From: Phytophthora colocasiae
Taxonomy: Eukaryota > Oomycota > Peronosporomycetes > Peronosporales > Peronosporaceae
Reading direction: 5' to 3'
Length of the DNA stretch: 64,000 bases
Assembly: GCA_018806915.1 (NCBI GenBank)
Contig: JAGKQI010000009.1
Span: 62,001 to 126,000 of the forward strand
Shown here: positions 51,988-61,917 of the stretch, piece by piece
How positions within the stretch are numbered: position 1 is the stretch's first letter
Layout of the letters: every line of letters begins with the position of its first letter
Translations under genes and position numbers: made by a program
Notes under the pieces: model-generated
Told to the model about the DNA's origin: nothing
Seen by the model: the letters and a program-made list of their open reading frames with translations, nothing else
Databases searched by the model: none

Positions 51988-53374
51988 ATGAATCCCGACC
52001 TCATGACGGTCCTGAGCATGCGCCAGAAGGAGATGTCCTACCACCAACTCGCGCTCGACAGTCGCCTCTCGCCTGCGACTTCGAGCGTTTTTGGCGCCAA
52101 TTCACCGCTGCAGACGCCGCTTAAGGCCCCGTTGCCGCACTCCCCGGACTCTGTGCGTCAGCTGCCGCTGTCGTTCAGTCTGCACACCGCAGGCTTCGAG
52201 CAGTTCGGCTTCACGTGGCACTGGATCGTCGAAGTGGCGGCCCATTTCGCGCTGCAGCGACAGACCGCGCACTTCGCGAATCAATACGCGCAGGTGCTGC
52301 TGCGACGCCGAGCTGCGGCCTCGCAGGACAACTACGCAGCTGGGTACGGAGAGGATGTGCGCCACACGCAGCGCCAGTTGCGTGTCCTCGGTCTCGCCTG
52401 TGTCTTTATGGCTGCAAAGATCGAGGAAGTGCACCCTCCCAAGACTGCCGAGCTGGTGGCTTTCTTGGCTGAACGAGGAAACACACAGCTAGCAGCTGAG
52501 GGCCTCGCACGTCTCGAAGTGGATTACGTTGTGGTAGGTAGTAGGTGCCTACTAGGAGGCTGGAGACAGATGGCTGACGGATATGTTGTTGTTTTTTTAT
52601 TCTTATGTTGATGATTGCCAGGAACTCCAATGGAACTTGCACCCCACGACACCGTACGCGTGGCTGCTGTTCATGGTGGCGGGAGGCTCGGCCGACCAAC
52701 GCCCGCTGGACACCATGGGTGACTTCGTCAACCCGGTGCGCAACCAGTCGGGCACCAAGGAGCTGTTTGTGAACGCAATTCGCCTGGTGGACATCGCACT
52801 GCTCGACTACCAGGCCATCGAGTACTGGCCCAGTGTGCTGGCGGGAGCGGCGCTGCTGCTCGTGGACCCGGCACTGGACTTCATGTTCGTGGCGCAGTTC
52901 CTGCAGCTGGACCCCAATGTGCTCTGGGAGTGTAAGGCGTGGCTGTATGCCATGGCTTATGGGGTGTGTGACCTCGAGGCTGCGAGCACACAGGCCAAGG
53001 ATCGCTGGAACAAGGTGCCTGCAGAGGAGCTACTGTTCATCCAGTCGCAGGTTGTGGTGCCTAGCCACTTGGCTTGCGGTCTTTTGCGACCGGACAATGT
53101 GGTGGATCTGTATTCCACTGGCATGAACACTCCACTCGGAAAGGGCTACGTCTTGGAGACATGCCCGTCGCCGTGCTCTCCCAGCGACAACTATGCTGTG
53201 GTGGCTCCACCCCCAACGTGTATGTGCAAGGGAAGTTACCACACGTGCGGTGGTGAGGAGACGCCAGGCCCGCACGTTTACCACTTTAAGTACGGCTGGC
53301 AGGGCATCGAAACCGGACTCATGGTGGAGTCGAACTTTGGGAACCAACAAGAACAACACATGCAGTACCCATAA
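51988..53374 (+). CDS. cyclin (A/E-like cyclin box protein)
   Basis: Two exons, 51988..52533 and 52622..53374, with an 88-nt intron (GTAGGT...TTGCCAG) that rejoins LEVDYVV to ELQWNLHPTTPYAWL; 432 residues. The N-terminal cyclin box spans about residues 60-185: FTWHWIVEVAAHFALQRQTA, then RQLRVLGLACVFMAAKIEEV HPPKTAEL. The TPYAWL turn marks the start of the second cyclin fold (about 185-320). The usual MRxxLVDW opening is replaced by FGFTWHWIVEV. The protein should bind and activate a cyclin-dependent kinase. The C terminus has a Cys-rich patch (CPSPCSP, CMCKGSYHTCGG) that is not typical. Cyclin membership is fairly sure; the subtype is not. Its stop and 3' UTR region is duplicated in inverse at 40128..40312. 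Confidence 0.8.
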
Positions 53375-53961
53375 GCGGCACTGGCTGAAACAGCGATACA
53401 GAGGAGGAGGAGAAGGGAGCTGTGAAGTGGAAAAGGCAAGACCAATGTTTCGTGATCTTGATTGAAACGAGAGGGCGAGCAAGCTGGTGATCTGTGTGGC
53501 TCACTCGCTAACTCGCCGTCATTTTTTTTTTCCTGAGGAAAGAGGGTGTGATAACACAAAAATCAAAACAGACTCGGGAGGCCTCGCATGAGGAACCAAC
53601 CGGCAAAAAACTTCGGCCAAGGCTACAAACAACGGCGATTGACAGGAACGGTATGGATATCTTTTTTTGAACTCACTACAATTTACTCTGCACAACGAAG
53701 ACGTCAAGGCTCGGGCCTGAACTATTGATCGTTTCAGCAATGACTACATGTATCGTGCTTCAAGAATCCAAACAGGTAAAACGAATGGTGATCTTATTGG
53801 CAACGATAGTTACCGTTGGCACGAACAACTTACAACCATTTTCATTTACTAACAAGTGCTTTTTAGCATTCTTGCCGCGGCGAACCCCAGGCAGCTAAGC
53901 TTGGAATCAAGCAACGCGTAAAATGCTTTGGATTGCCTTGCTTAGCTCATTCGCCTGCCGC
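53375..53961. other. convergent intergenic region between cyclin and bromodomain genes
   Basis: About 590 bp. The first 180 bp are the source of the inverted duplicate at 40128..40312. A poly-T run (53521-53532) follows. The remainder is plain 3' UTR/intergenic sequence without recognised features. Confidence 0.55.
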
Positions 53962-56900
53962 TTAAGCGTTAATAGCAGGTGGCTGGAACACTACAGGGAT
54001 CTGCAGCTTTACGTGCTTCTTCGCCCAAAAGCCCGTTCGCTTCTTCGATGAAGCTGGAATCAGCACACCAGTCCATGCAGCAACATTCAGTTTCATCTGC
54101 GCACGACGTGCACGCTCAGCTTCCTCTTCAGCAGCCCGACGCTCGCGTTCCTCCCGAAGATGCACAGCTTCGGCCATCTCCAGCTTCTGCATCTTGCGCC
54201 GACTTCGGATCTCAGCTTCACGTAAGGCATCGTCCGTAGCCGCCACAGCAGTGCGACGCCTTTTCTCCGTGCGAGCCATTTCCTCTTCACGCCGCGCACG
54301 CTTCCGCCGCTTTTCTTCGGCCTTACGCTCTTGTTTGTTCATGCGCTCCATATTTCTGCCAATATTGAGCTGCAACTTTACTCGTGTAGCCGTCGCATCG
54401 GAAGCATTTGTGTCGTCACGTGCGCCATTTGCACCACCAACAACGATAGTCCCAACAACAGAAGTTGCCGTGGCAACAGGAGCTGCGCTTTTGCTAGGTG
54501 TTGCAGCACTTCCAGTGTTACCAGCAGCCCCAATTCCAGCACTACCAGCTTCATCTCGGTGTTTGCTGCTTTTATGGTGGTGTTTGTGGTGATGTTTGTG
54601 CCCAGTCTCCTCACCTACAGTGGAGTGATGGTGCTTGTGGAATTTTCTTTCCCGCTCATCGCCGATATCGGATAGATCACTCCTCTTCCGCTTAGGATCA
54701 CTCATGCGCTCCTTACGCACTAACTCGCGACGTCGAGTCTTCTCAGTAACCTCCAAGGTCACATCCCCCCATAAATCGTCCACTACAGCCAACATGTGCA
54801 CTGCTGCAGAGTACACGCTCCATCCCTCACGATCCTTGTCGGCGCGGTTATAAATCATTGCATTCTCGAAGGTCAATCGGACATCCCGAATGAACTCGCC
54901 GTGCACCTTGTACTCAAAGTCGGTGAGATTATCTGCAATAGTTGACAAGTCCATGGGGGTCTTGATAATGTCAAAGTAGTCTGGCGACAGTCCTGGGAAC
55001 AGCATGCGGACGGGCTTTCGGAATGGCCAACAGTTCTTGTCGTGCTTCTGGCTGTTCAGCACCCGCAGCAGTTTTTGACACTCTTTGGCTTTGAGCTCAA
55101 CCGGCACAGTACTGACAAATTCTGCGCGCTCACGCCTCAATTGTTCGCGCTTAGCACGGCCTTGCTCCCCGGAGACTTCTGGTACCGGGATGATTTGTAG
55201 CTCAGCGCATAACGAATCGAAGTACCACAGAAGGTGGGCAGACATATCGCGCACCTGAACTGAGGCAGGGTCATCAGCGCAATTAAATTTGACTGCGTTC
55301 TGGAAGATGAGCCGGCCTTTACGCAGAAACTCTGCTTGTATTAGCGTATGAGAGTGAAGCTGTTCACGCAGCGTGCGAAGGTCCATGGGCTCTGAAATGA
55401 GACTGGAATATTCGGCGGTGAGGTGCGGGAACACTTCCAGTAACGGATGGTTGAAGTGGAGCTTCGCCACTTGCTCGATCTTCGCGAGGCGATTCAGAAC
55501 ACGGTCACAAGCAGACTCCCAAGAATTGAGATCCGACTTCTTGTGTTTCTTGCTCTTCTTGGTTGATGAACCAAGGTGGGGCTCCACTTGACCCCGTTTC
55601 GAAGCAACTGCTGGTGTGGATGGAGTGTCTGAAGGTACAGCTTTAACTGGGACAGCAACTGGAGCAGGTGGAGGTAAAGGCGCTGCTGCAGTTGTAGCAG
55701 AGGCAAATGATCCAGTGGTTGAGCTTTCCTGTGTGGTCAGCCCCGTATCCTACGCAAGCAAAACAAAGTGAATGTTAGCCGGAAGGTAAAATATCCAATA
55801 AGAGCAACATGATTCGTGGCTCACCTGCACCGCGGTAGGGAGTTTGCTTCGCTCTCTCTTCTCCTTCTTCTCGCGCTTTTTCTCCTTATCTTTCTTCTTC
55901 TTCTCCTTTTTCTCTTTCTTCTCCTTCCTCCGCTTCTCTTTCATTTCTTTGCGTAGCCGCTTCGCCTCCTCAGGGGTGAGATTGAGATCCGCTGCGTTGG
56001 AAATGTCGAGAGCTTGGTCTTTATTCACACTCGATGAAGCAGCTGCAGCAATAGGAGCAGCTTCCGGCTTCACTTGAGAGACAGGCTTCGATGAAAAGAC
56101 TGGTTTTGCTTCGGGTGCCTTTCTGCTGCTGCTGCTGGGTAGTTGTTTTTCCCTTTTCAAATCACGGACAGGAGTGCTATTACTGCTCAACCCCGCTGCC
56201 GAAGCCGACGAGGACTTCTTGGTCGGGGAGGGAGCAGGAGATTTCTTGACGGGCTTGTGAAGAGAAGCCAATCCTGCTCCGGCAACTGGAGCACGGGTCT
56301 TAGCATCTAGTGGTCTTGTCAGGACTGATGATTTCGATTGCACAGCTGTACTGGATGAAAGAGTGGCTGTAGACTGAGCCGAATGAGTCGGCGTCTGTGT
56401 CGGCGTCTGAGTCGGACCATTCAACATGCCGTCAAGTGGGCCCAGCTTTTCATTGCACAACTCTACAAAATAATTGCGCAGGTTCGTGGCCATCGCTCGG
56501 ATGTCCGCACCTTCCACCGGATCACTATTATACTTGTGACAGTTGGAGAATATTAAGTGCACGTCAGCACTGAACTCGTCGACGCTGCCATAGCGATCGC
56601 TCTTCAACTTGCGCTCAATTTTAGCGAAATCCATAGGTTCTGAAACGATCGTCAGATAATCGGGGTATTTGGTCGTATCCACCGCAGTCAAAAAGGGTCC
56701 GGCCGTCTTGATTTCAATCCCGCGGAATCCCTTCATTTTGTGTCCTCGTAATTGTTTCATAATACCCAAGCAAATGTCTTTCTCAGGTAACCCCCCACCA
56801 GACTCACGAGGCTTCAATGATTTCAAAGATTTTGACGATGACTTTGACGACGATTTTTTCTTGGTCTTTTCATGCTCGCTTCCTGTTGCACTGACCACAG

Positions 56901-58539
56901 GTACAGATGGAGTTACTGACGAGGAGGCATGCAATCCAGTAGGAATAGGTTTGGCCTTCGACGAAGAAGACGATGTAGACCGCTGTTTTTCTGCAGAAAC
57001 CCCGCTACTGCTCGCCGAAGAACCGAATGCAGCGCTTCGTGAGTGTAAAACACGTAACAACATCTCCGCAGATTCGCAGTACGTTTGACCCTGAGGGTCT
57101 GGTTTCCAGTAGCGAATGCAATTGTCGAAAACCAGCTTCATACCAGCGACGAATTCTGATGTGTGCTTGTACTCACCCAGGTGCAATTTTGACGAGACTG
57201 TACCGATATCCATGGGCTCCGTCACGGTTTTATAATAATTGTACGGGATTTGGTCAGGAGAGTCGTAGTACGACTCAACCGGGTACTTGAACCACTGTGC
57301 TGTCTCCTGGCCATCCGTGCGATGAGCAAGTATCTCGTGAATAATTTGGTGACACTTCCATCGCTCCGGAACGCCAGGCCAGGAGCCTCCAATCTTAGCA
57401 AATTGACTCTCGAACAGCTTCATGAGAGTGACTGCATGGTTTCGCATCACCTTGCTTAGAATCACATCACTGTTATACACCAAACAGTTCGAGAAAATGA
57501 GGCGCATGTCGTACGCGAAAGCATCGATAGTAGGGTAGCTCCCGCTGCGTAGCTTCTTTTGGACGCCGTACAAATGCATACGGTTCGGGACTTTAATGCG
57601 ATAATCCGGGAAATGGGTCAGGTCCACTGGTTGAAGGAATGGTGCTGCAGGGCTGATGTTCCCCTCCTTATACTTGATCAGCTTCATCAACAGCGAGAGA
57701 CAAGCCGTCATTTCCGTGTCTGTCATCTTCACCCCAGAGGTCTGCTCTCGCTTCACCAGTGAAGTACTGCTGTGCGAAACAGGAGCTGGTGGCGTGGCAC
57801 TACTCCTAGGCACTACTTCCTTCGTCGCCACACTGGAGGACACAGCAACTGAACTCTCATGCTCGCTGCGGTGGGATTTCTTCTTACTCTCACCATTGCT
57901 GGAGCTCGAATGCCTGTGTTCCCTGTCCTTCTCCCTGTCTTTGCTTTTCTTTTTAGACTTCTTCGATTTCTTGTCCTTTTTACTGTGTTTGTGCTTGTGT
58001 TTACTGTTTTCCTCCCCGTCTTCTCTGTGGCGGTGGTGGCTACTGGAGCTCCGGTGGTGGTGGTGAGAAGACGACGAGGAAGAGCCGCCTTCCCCTTCGC
58101 GCCTGGTAGCTTCACCGCCTTCGGATCTCCGCTTCTCCTCCTTAGCTTCTCGATGAGCCGCTTTAGCTGCGTCGTCCGCCTTGAAAACGTTGTCAATAGC
58201 CTTCGCGTAGGCCGTCTCAAAGACCCTCAGCAAGTGCTGCGCTGCCGCATACACCGATCCCTTTACATCCTGGTCATCTTTATTGTACACCAGCGCGTTC
58301 TGGAAGACAAGACGCACGTCCCGTGCGAACTTTTCGTGGGATTTAAAACGACAGCGAGAGGGTTTCACCCCCAAGTTCTTCTTGATAGTGCCCAGGTCCA
58401 TGGGTCTTTTGATGACCTTTTCGTAGCCAGGGATGTCCACAGGCGTCATGAACACCCACGACCAGCTCTCCTGCACGCGTGGGTTCGTCAGCAGCTCCAG
58501 GAGCCGCACACATTCGGCATGGGCTGTCTCGGAGATCAT
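53962..58539 (-). CDS. six-bromodomain protein (polybromo-like)
   Basis: Two exons, complement(55825..58539, 53962..55749), with a 75-nt intron (GTGAGC...GCGTAG) keeping the frame (LPTAVQ/DTGLTTQ); 1500 residues. I use the ATG at 58539; the frame extends only six codons upstream, to a GTG. Six bromodomains lie at about 5-114, 275-385, 394-502, 588-700, 982-1090 and 1125-1235, separated by Lys/Ser/His-rich linkers. The acetyl-lysine-binding Asn is present in five (VYNKDD, VYNSDV, KYNSDP, KFNCAD, IYNRAD) and replaced in the third (RYWKPDP). C-terminal: basic coiled segment (RKAEEKRRKRARREEEMART). Animal polybromo also has six bromodomains but adds BAH and HMG domains, not seen here. Likely a nuclear chromatin reader. 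Divergent from SLU7, 178 bp between ATGs. Confidence 0.87.
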
Positions 58540-58717
58540 CACTCTTGCTTTCCGCACTCCCCAGCAAGTTCCATACTGAACTCGAAATAAGTGCGATTTG
58601 GAACGATTGGTGGCAGTAGTAATGTTACGCCACTATTTATACATATCTCATCACAGTCTATTTTGTGTGTCACACAAACGATAATCACATCAAAGCGTAC
58701 TAAAAGCACCAAGAGGA

Positions 58718-60505
58718 ATGGCGTCGGCTGGGGGTGAGCGAATGTCCAGTAGCGACTTCAAGAAGAAGCGCGAGATCGAGGAGGCGCGGAAGAATGGCAC
58801 GCTGCCGCCTGAGCAGGATGCGGATGGAAATCTCATTAACCCGCACAACCCCGAGTACATCAGCAAGCGGCCGTGGTATTTGGGTGACTCGGGGCCGTCG
58901 CTCAAACATCAGACACTGCAGCATCAGGCGCATCTGCTGTCGATCCACGAGGCCGATGAGCTGTATATTAAGGGGAAGAAGCAACACTCGGCGTCAAGTG
59001 CCGGGAGACAGCGAAAATGGCGTAAGGGAGCGTGTAAGAACTGTGGATCAATGAGTCACAAGACCAACGAGTGCGTTGAACGACCGCGCAAAGTGGGAGC
59101 CTGGAAGACGAACAAGGACTTAAAGAATGACGAGGTGGTGGTGGATGTGCGCTCCGAGAAGTTCGGCAAGCTCGCGTTCGACGCCAAACGAGACCAGTGG
59201 CTCGGTTACGACCCCAAGGAACACTCCAAGACCATCGAGCGGTACGAAAAGGTGGACGCTGCTCGGAAGAAACTGCGTGCTGAGGAGATTAATAAAAAGC
59301 TCAAGGAGTCTGCAGGCAAGAAGAAGGAGAAAAAGACGCGGGAGAAGACGACCGAGGGTGGAAAGGACTCGGGGTCCGACTCGGACTCGGACTATGAGTC
59401 CGACCTGGAGTCGGAAGACGAGGAGTTTCGTGATCATGACGAAGGACCTATGTTTACTGAGCGAGTGGCACGTCAAGGAGGTGTGGGCGGTGCTCAGATG
59501 AAGACGACAGTGAGAAATTTGCGTATTCGAGAAGACACAGCCAAGTACTTGCGCAATTTGAACCCGAACTCAGCCTACTACGACCCGAAGACTCGATCTA
59601 TGCGTGATAATCCGAATCCAGAGCTGAACCCGGAGGATACAACATTCATTGGCGATAATATGGCGCGTTTCTCAGGCGATGCACAGAAGCTAGCGTCTGC
59701 ACAACTCTTTGCGTGGGAAGCTTACGCCAAGGGAACGGATATTCACCCGCTTGCAAATCCATCGCAGGCCGAGTTTTTGAAGAAGCAATATGAAGAGAGG
59801 AAAGCTGCACTGGAGAAGGAGAAGAGCCGCAAGATTCTAGACAAATATGGAGGCCAAGAGCACCTCGAAGCCCCACCCAAGGAGCTCTTGCTGGCACAGA
59901 GCGAGCACTATGTTGAGTACTCACGTGACGGCCGTGTCGTTAAGGGTCGTGAACGTGCAGCTGTGCGTTCCAAGTACGTTGAGGACGCTTTCGAGAACAA
60001 CCATACCAGCATCTGGGGCTCGTGGTTCGATCGCAGTGAAATGGCGTGGGGATATGCCTGCTGTCACTCGAAGGTCCGCAAGTCGTACTGCACAGGTGAA
60101 GACGGGAAGAAGGCTGTCGAAGAGTCTAAGCTGGCTAACACAGAGCGCGCGATGCTTAAGATTCCTGAGAAGCTTGAGTCCGGGCAGACTGACAATTCTG
60201 TTTCCGCTCAGGCAGGAGGTGTCATCAGTAAGCGCAGTGAAATGTATGGTGAAAATATTGCTCCAGAGCTGGACGAAAAGAAGCTTAAGAAGGCTATCAA
60301 GAAGGCGGCAAAAGAGAAGAAGGCAGAGCAAGATGACAAGAAGCGCAAGTACAACTCCATGGGCAACTACGAGGTGAAGGCTGAAGAAATGGAGGCCTAC
60401 AAACTGCTGAAATCCCGCGGTGAAGACCCCATGGCAAAAGTACTTGGTAGCGATGTTCTACTGGAAGAAGATGACGAAGGCAAGGGGAAACGGGCAAGGC
60501 GCTAA
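58718..60505 (+). CDS. SLU7: pre-mRNA splicing factor SLU7
   Basis: Single exon, 595 residues, the usual SLU7 size. The N-terminal NPEYISKRPWYLGDSGPSLK is the SLU7 signature, followed by the CCHC zinc knuckle CKNCGSMSHKTNEC (106-119) and RPRKVGAWKTNKD. Mid-protein FSGDAQKLASAQLFAWEAYA and the later EDAFENNHTSIWGSWFD, EMAWGYACCHSKVRKSYCTG match conserved SLU7 blocks. SLU7 acts in the second catalytic step of splicing, helping to select the 3' splice site. An acidic Ser/Asp run (DSGSDSDSDYESDLESEDEE) and a Lys-rich C terminus are present. Convergent with phosphomannomutase, 104 bp between the stops. Confidence 0.95.
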   Translation: MASAGGERMSSSDFKKKREIEEARKNGTLPPEQDADGNLINPHNPEYISKRPWYLGDSGPSLKHQTLQHQAHLLSIHEADELYIKGKKQHSASSAGRQRKWRKGACKNCGSMSHKTNECVERPRKVGAWKTNKDLKNDEVVVDVRSEKFGKLAFDAKRDQWLGYDPKEHSKTIERYEKVDAARKKLRAEEINKKLKESAGKKKEKKTREKTTEGGKDSGSDSDSDYESDLESEDEEFRDHDEGPMFTERVARQGGVGGAQMKTTVRNLRIREDTAKYLRNLNPNSAYYDPKTRSMRDNPNPELNPEDTTFIGDNMARFSGDAQKLASAQLFAWEAYAKGTDIHPLANPSQAEFLKKQYEERKAALEKEKSRKILDKYGGQEHLEAPPKELLLAQSEHYVEYSRDGRVVKGRERAAVRSKYVEDAFENNHTSIWGSWFDRSEMAWGYACCHSKVRKSYCTGEDGKKAVEESKLANTERAMLKIPEKLESGQTDNSVSAQAGGVISKRSEMYGENIAPELDEKKLKKAIKKAAKEKKAEQDDKKRKYNSMGNYEVKAEEMEAYKLLKSRGEDPMAKVLGSDVLLEEDDEGKGKRARR

Positions 60506-60609
60506 CGCTTTTGAATTACACGCAGCTACTTGGGCATGATGGCCCAACTCGCGCGGGGTGCGATTACCTATCAATTTTAGTAGCAAGCCTTGAAACAGGG
60601 CACGGCCGT

Positions 60610-61720
60610 CTAGGGAAAAAGCTGATCCAGGATCTGGACGGTCTCCTCCGGGTTCTTGACCGAGTGGCCGATGGTGCGCTCGCTCGTGTAAATCTCGTAG
60701 TCGTTGCCACCCTGGAAGCGCCAGGTAGGATTAGTCGGGTCTAGACAAGCAAAATCAATCAACTGAGAGCTTGCTCACCTGGTGCGTCTTGTCACCGAAA
60801 AAGTGGATCTCATCGTAGTCCTTGGCGTCCAGGTAACGCAGGCAAAAGGTCTTGTCCCAGCCCTGAGCATAGTAATTTTTTATCTTGTAAGTCTACAAAG
60901 AGTACGTTGCAATACTGCATTGAAATCCTTACCGTCGGGAACACATCGAACGAGATCTACACAGTATAATTGCCCAGACAAAGCAAGTTGTTAGCCCATA
61001 AAATACATTAGAAGACCAAAATAATGCCTGCGCTACCTGTCCGCCAATGGAGTAGGTCAGGTTGTACTCCGCGAACTCAGCACGGAGCTTCTCCACGAAA
61101 GTTTCACGGATCTTGTGGATGTGGTCGTACTTCTCGAACTCGTCACGCTCCTCCTGCGAGCAATTGCGGCCGATGGGCGACACGTTGATCATGCCCATAC
61201 GGAACTCCACAAAGGTGCCACGCTTCACGGGGATGTCCAAGTCCGCGATGTAACGCAGACAGTAGTTCACCAGCTTATTAATCTGCGGGTTTGTGTACTG
61301 ACTCTTGAGGTTCTGTACATACAAAAGCAAATATTAATCTTCAAAATGCAGTAGAAAGCAGGACAGAAAGCAGATCTATTCGTTTACCGTCTCGCCCACG
61401 AGCTTTCCATCATGATAAGCCACCAGTCCGTTCTCCGAGAAGCTGTAGTCGAAGTTGTTGGTAACTGCATTCAATGAAGAATGTCCATAAGTTCATGCAT
61501 CTAATAGTCCGTCCAAATAGCAACCATGCAGTAGCGTACCGTCCTCTCCAAGCTGCTCCTTCTGCTTCACCAGGTCGGATCCGCCCACAACGCCAATTGT
61601 GATGTTCTCACGCAATTTTTTGAGACGCTCCAGCATCTCAGGTGTTGCGGTTTTACGCGCAGCCGTTAACGTGCCATCCACGTCGAAGAGGGCGATGGTG
61701 CGGGGGTTCTTGGGGGCCAT
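60610..61720 (-). CDS. PMM: phosphomannomutase (PMM2-type)
   Basis: Six exons, complement(61540..61720, 61388..61464, 61037..61312, 60933..60956, 60779..60862, 60610..60711), introns 67-80 nt, all GT-AG; 247 residues, the family size. I chose the ATG at 61720 ([20 protein letters not shown]) over an in-frame ATG 13 codons upstream. HAD nucleophile DVDGTLT; then [15 protein letters not shown], the cap block [20 protein letters not shown] and [20 protein letters not shown], then [42 protein letters not shown] and RTIGHSV. Exon 4 is only 24 nt (ISFDVFPT). The enzyme converts mannose-6-phosphate to mannose-1-phosphate for GDP-mannose, glycosylation and GPI anchors in the cytosol. It is the most intron-rich gene in the window. 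Confidence 0.94.
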
Positions 61721-61917
61721 CGGAGCTGCTGGAGATCGAGATATTACGCGAATGTCCACGTGTCTGCTTGCGTACCACCGCCGTGCATAGAAGATCGTTT
61801 TTATGTGGTAACCATAAATAACCTATTAAAGCGAATCATGTGATCGTAAATGAAAAGAAGCAGGTTGCGGCTGTTTGCTATGAAGCGACACTTGAAGTTA
61901 CTGCTGTATCAATCACC

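Noticed and set aside
51313..52047. 244-codon minus-strand ORF upstream of the cyclin gene
   Set aside because: It spans LTR end, intergenic DNA and the start of cyclin, has no motif, and its frame has no conserved pattern.
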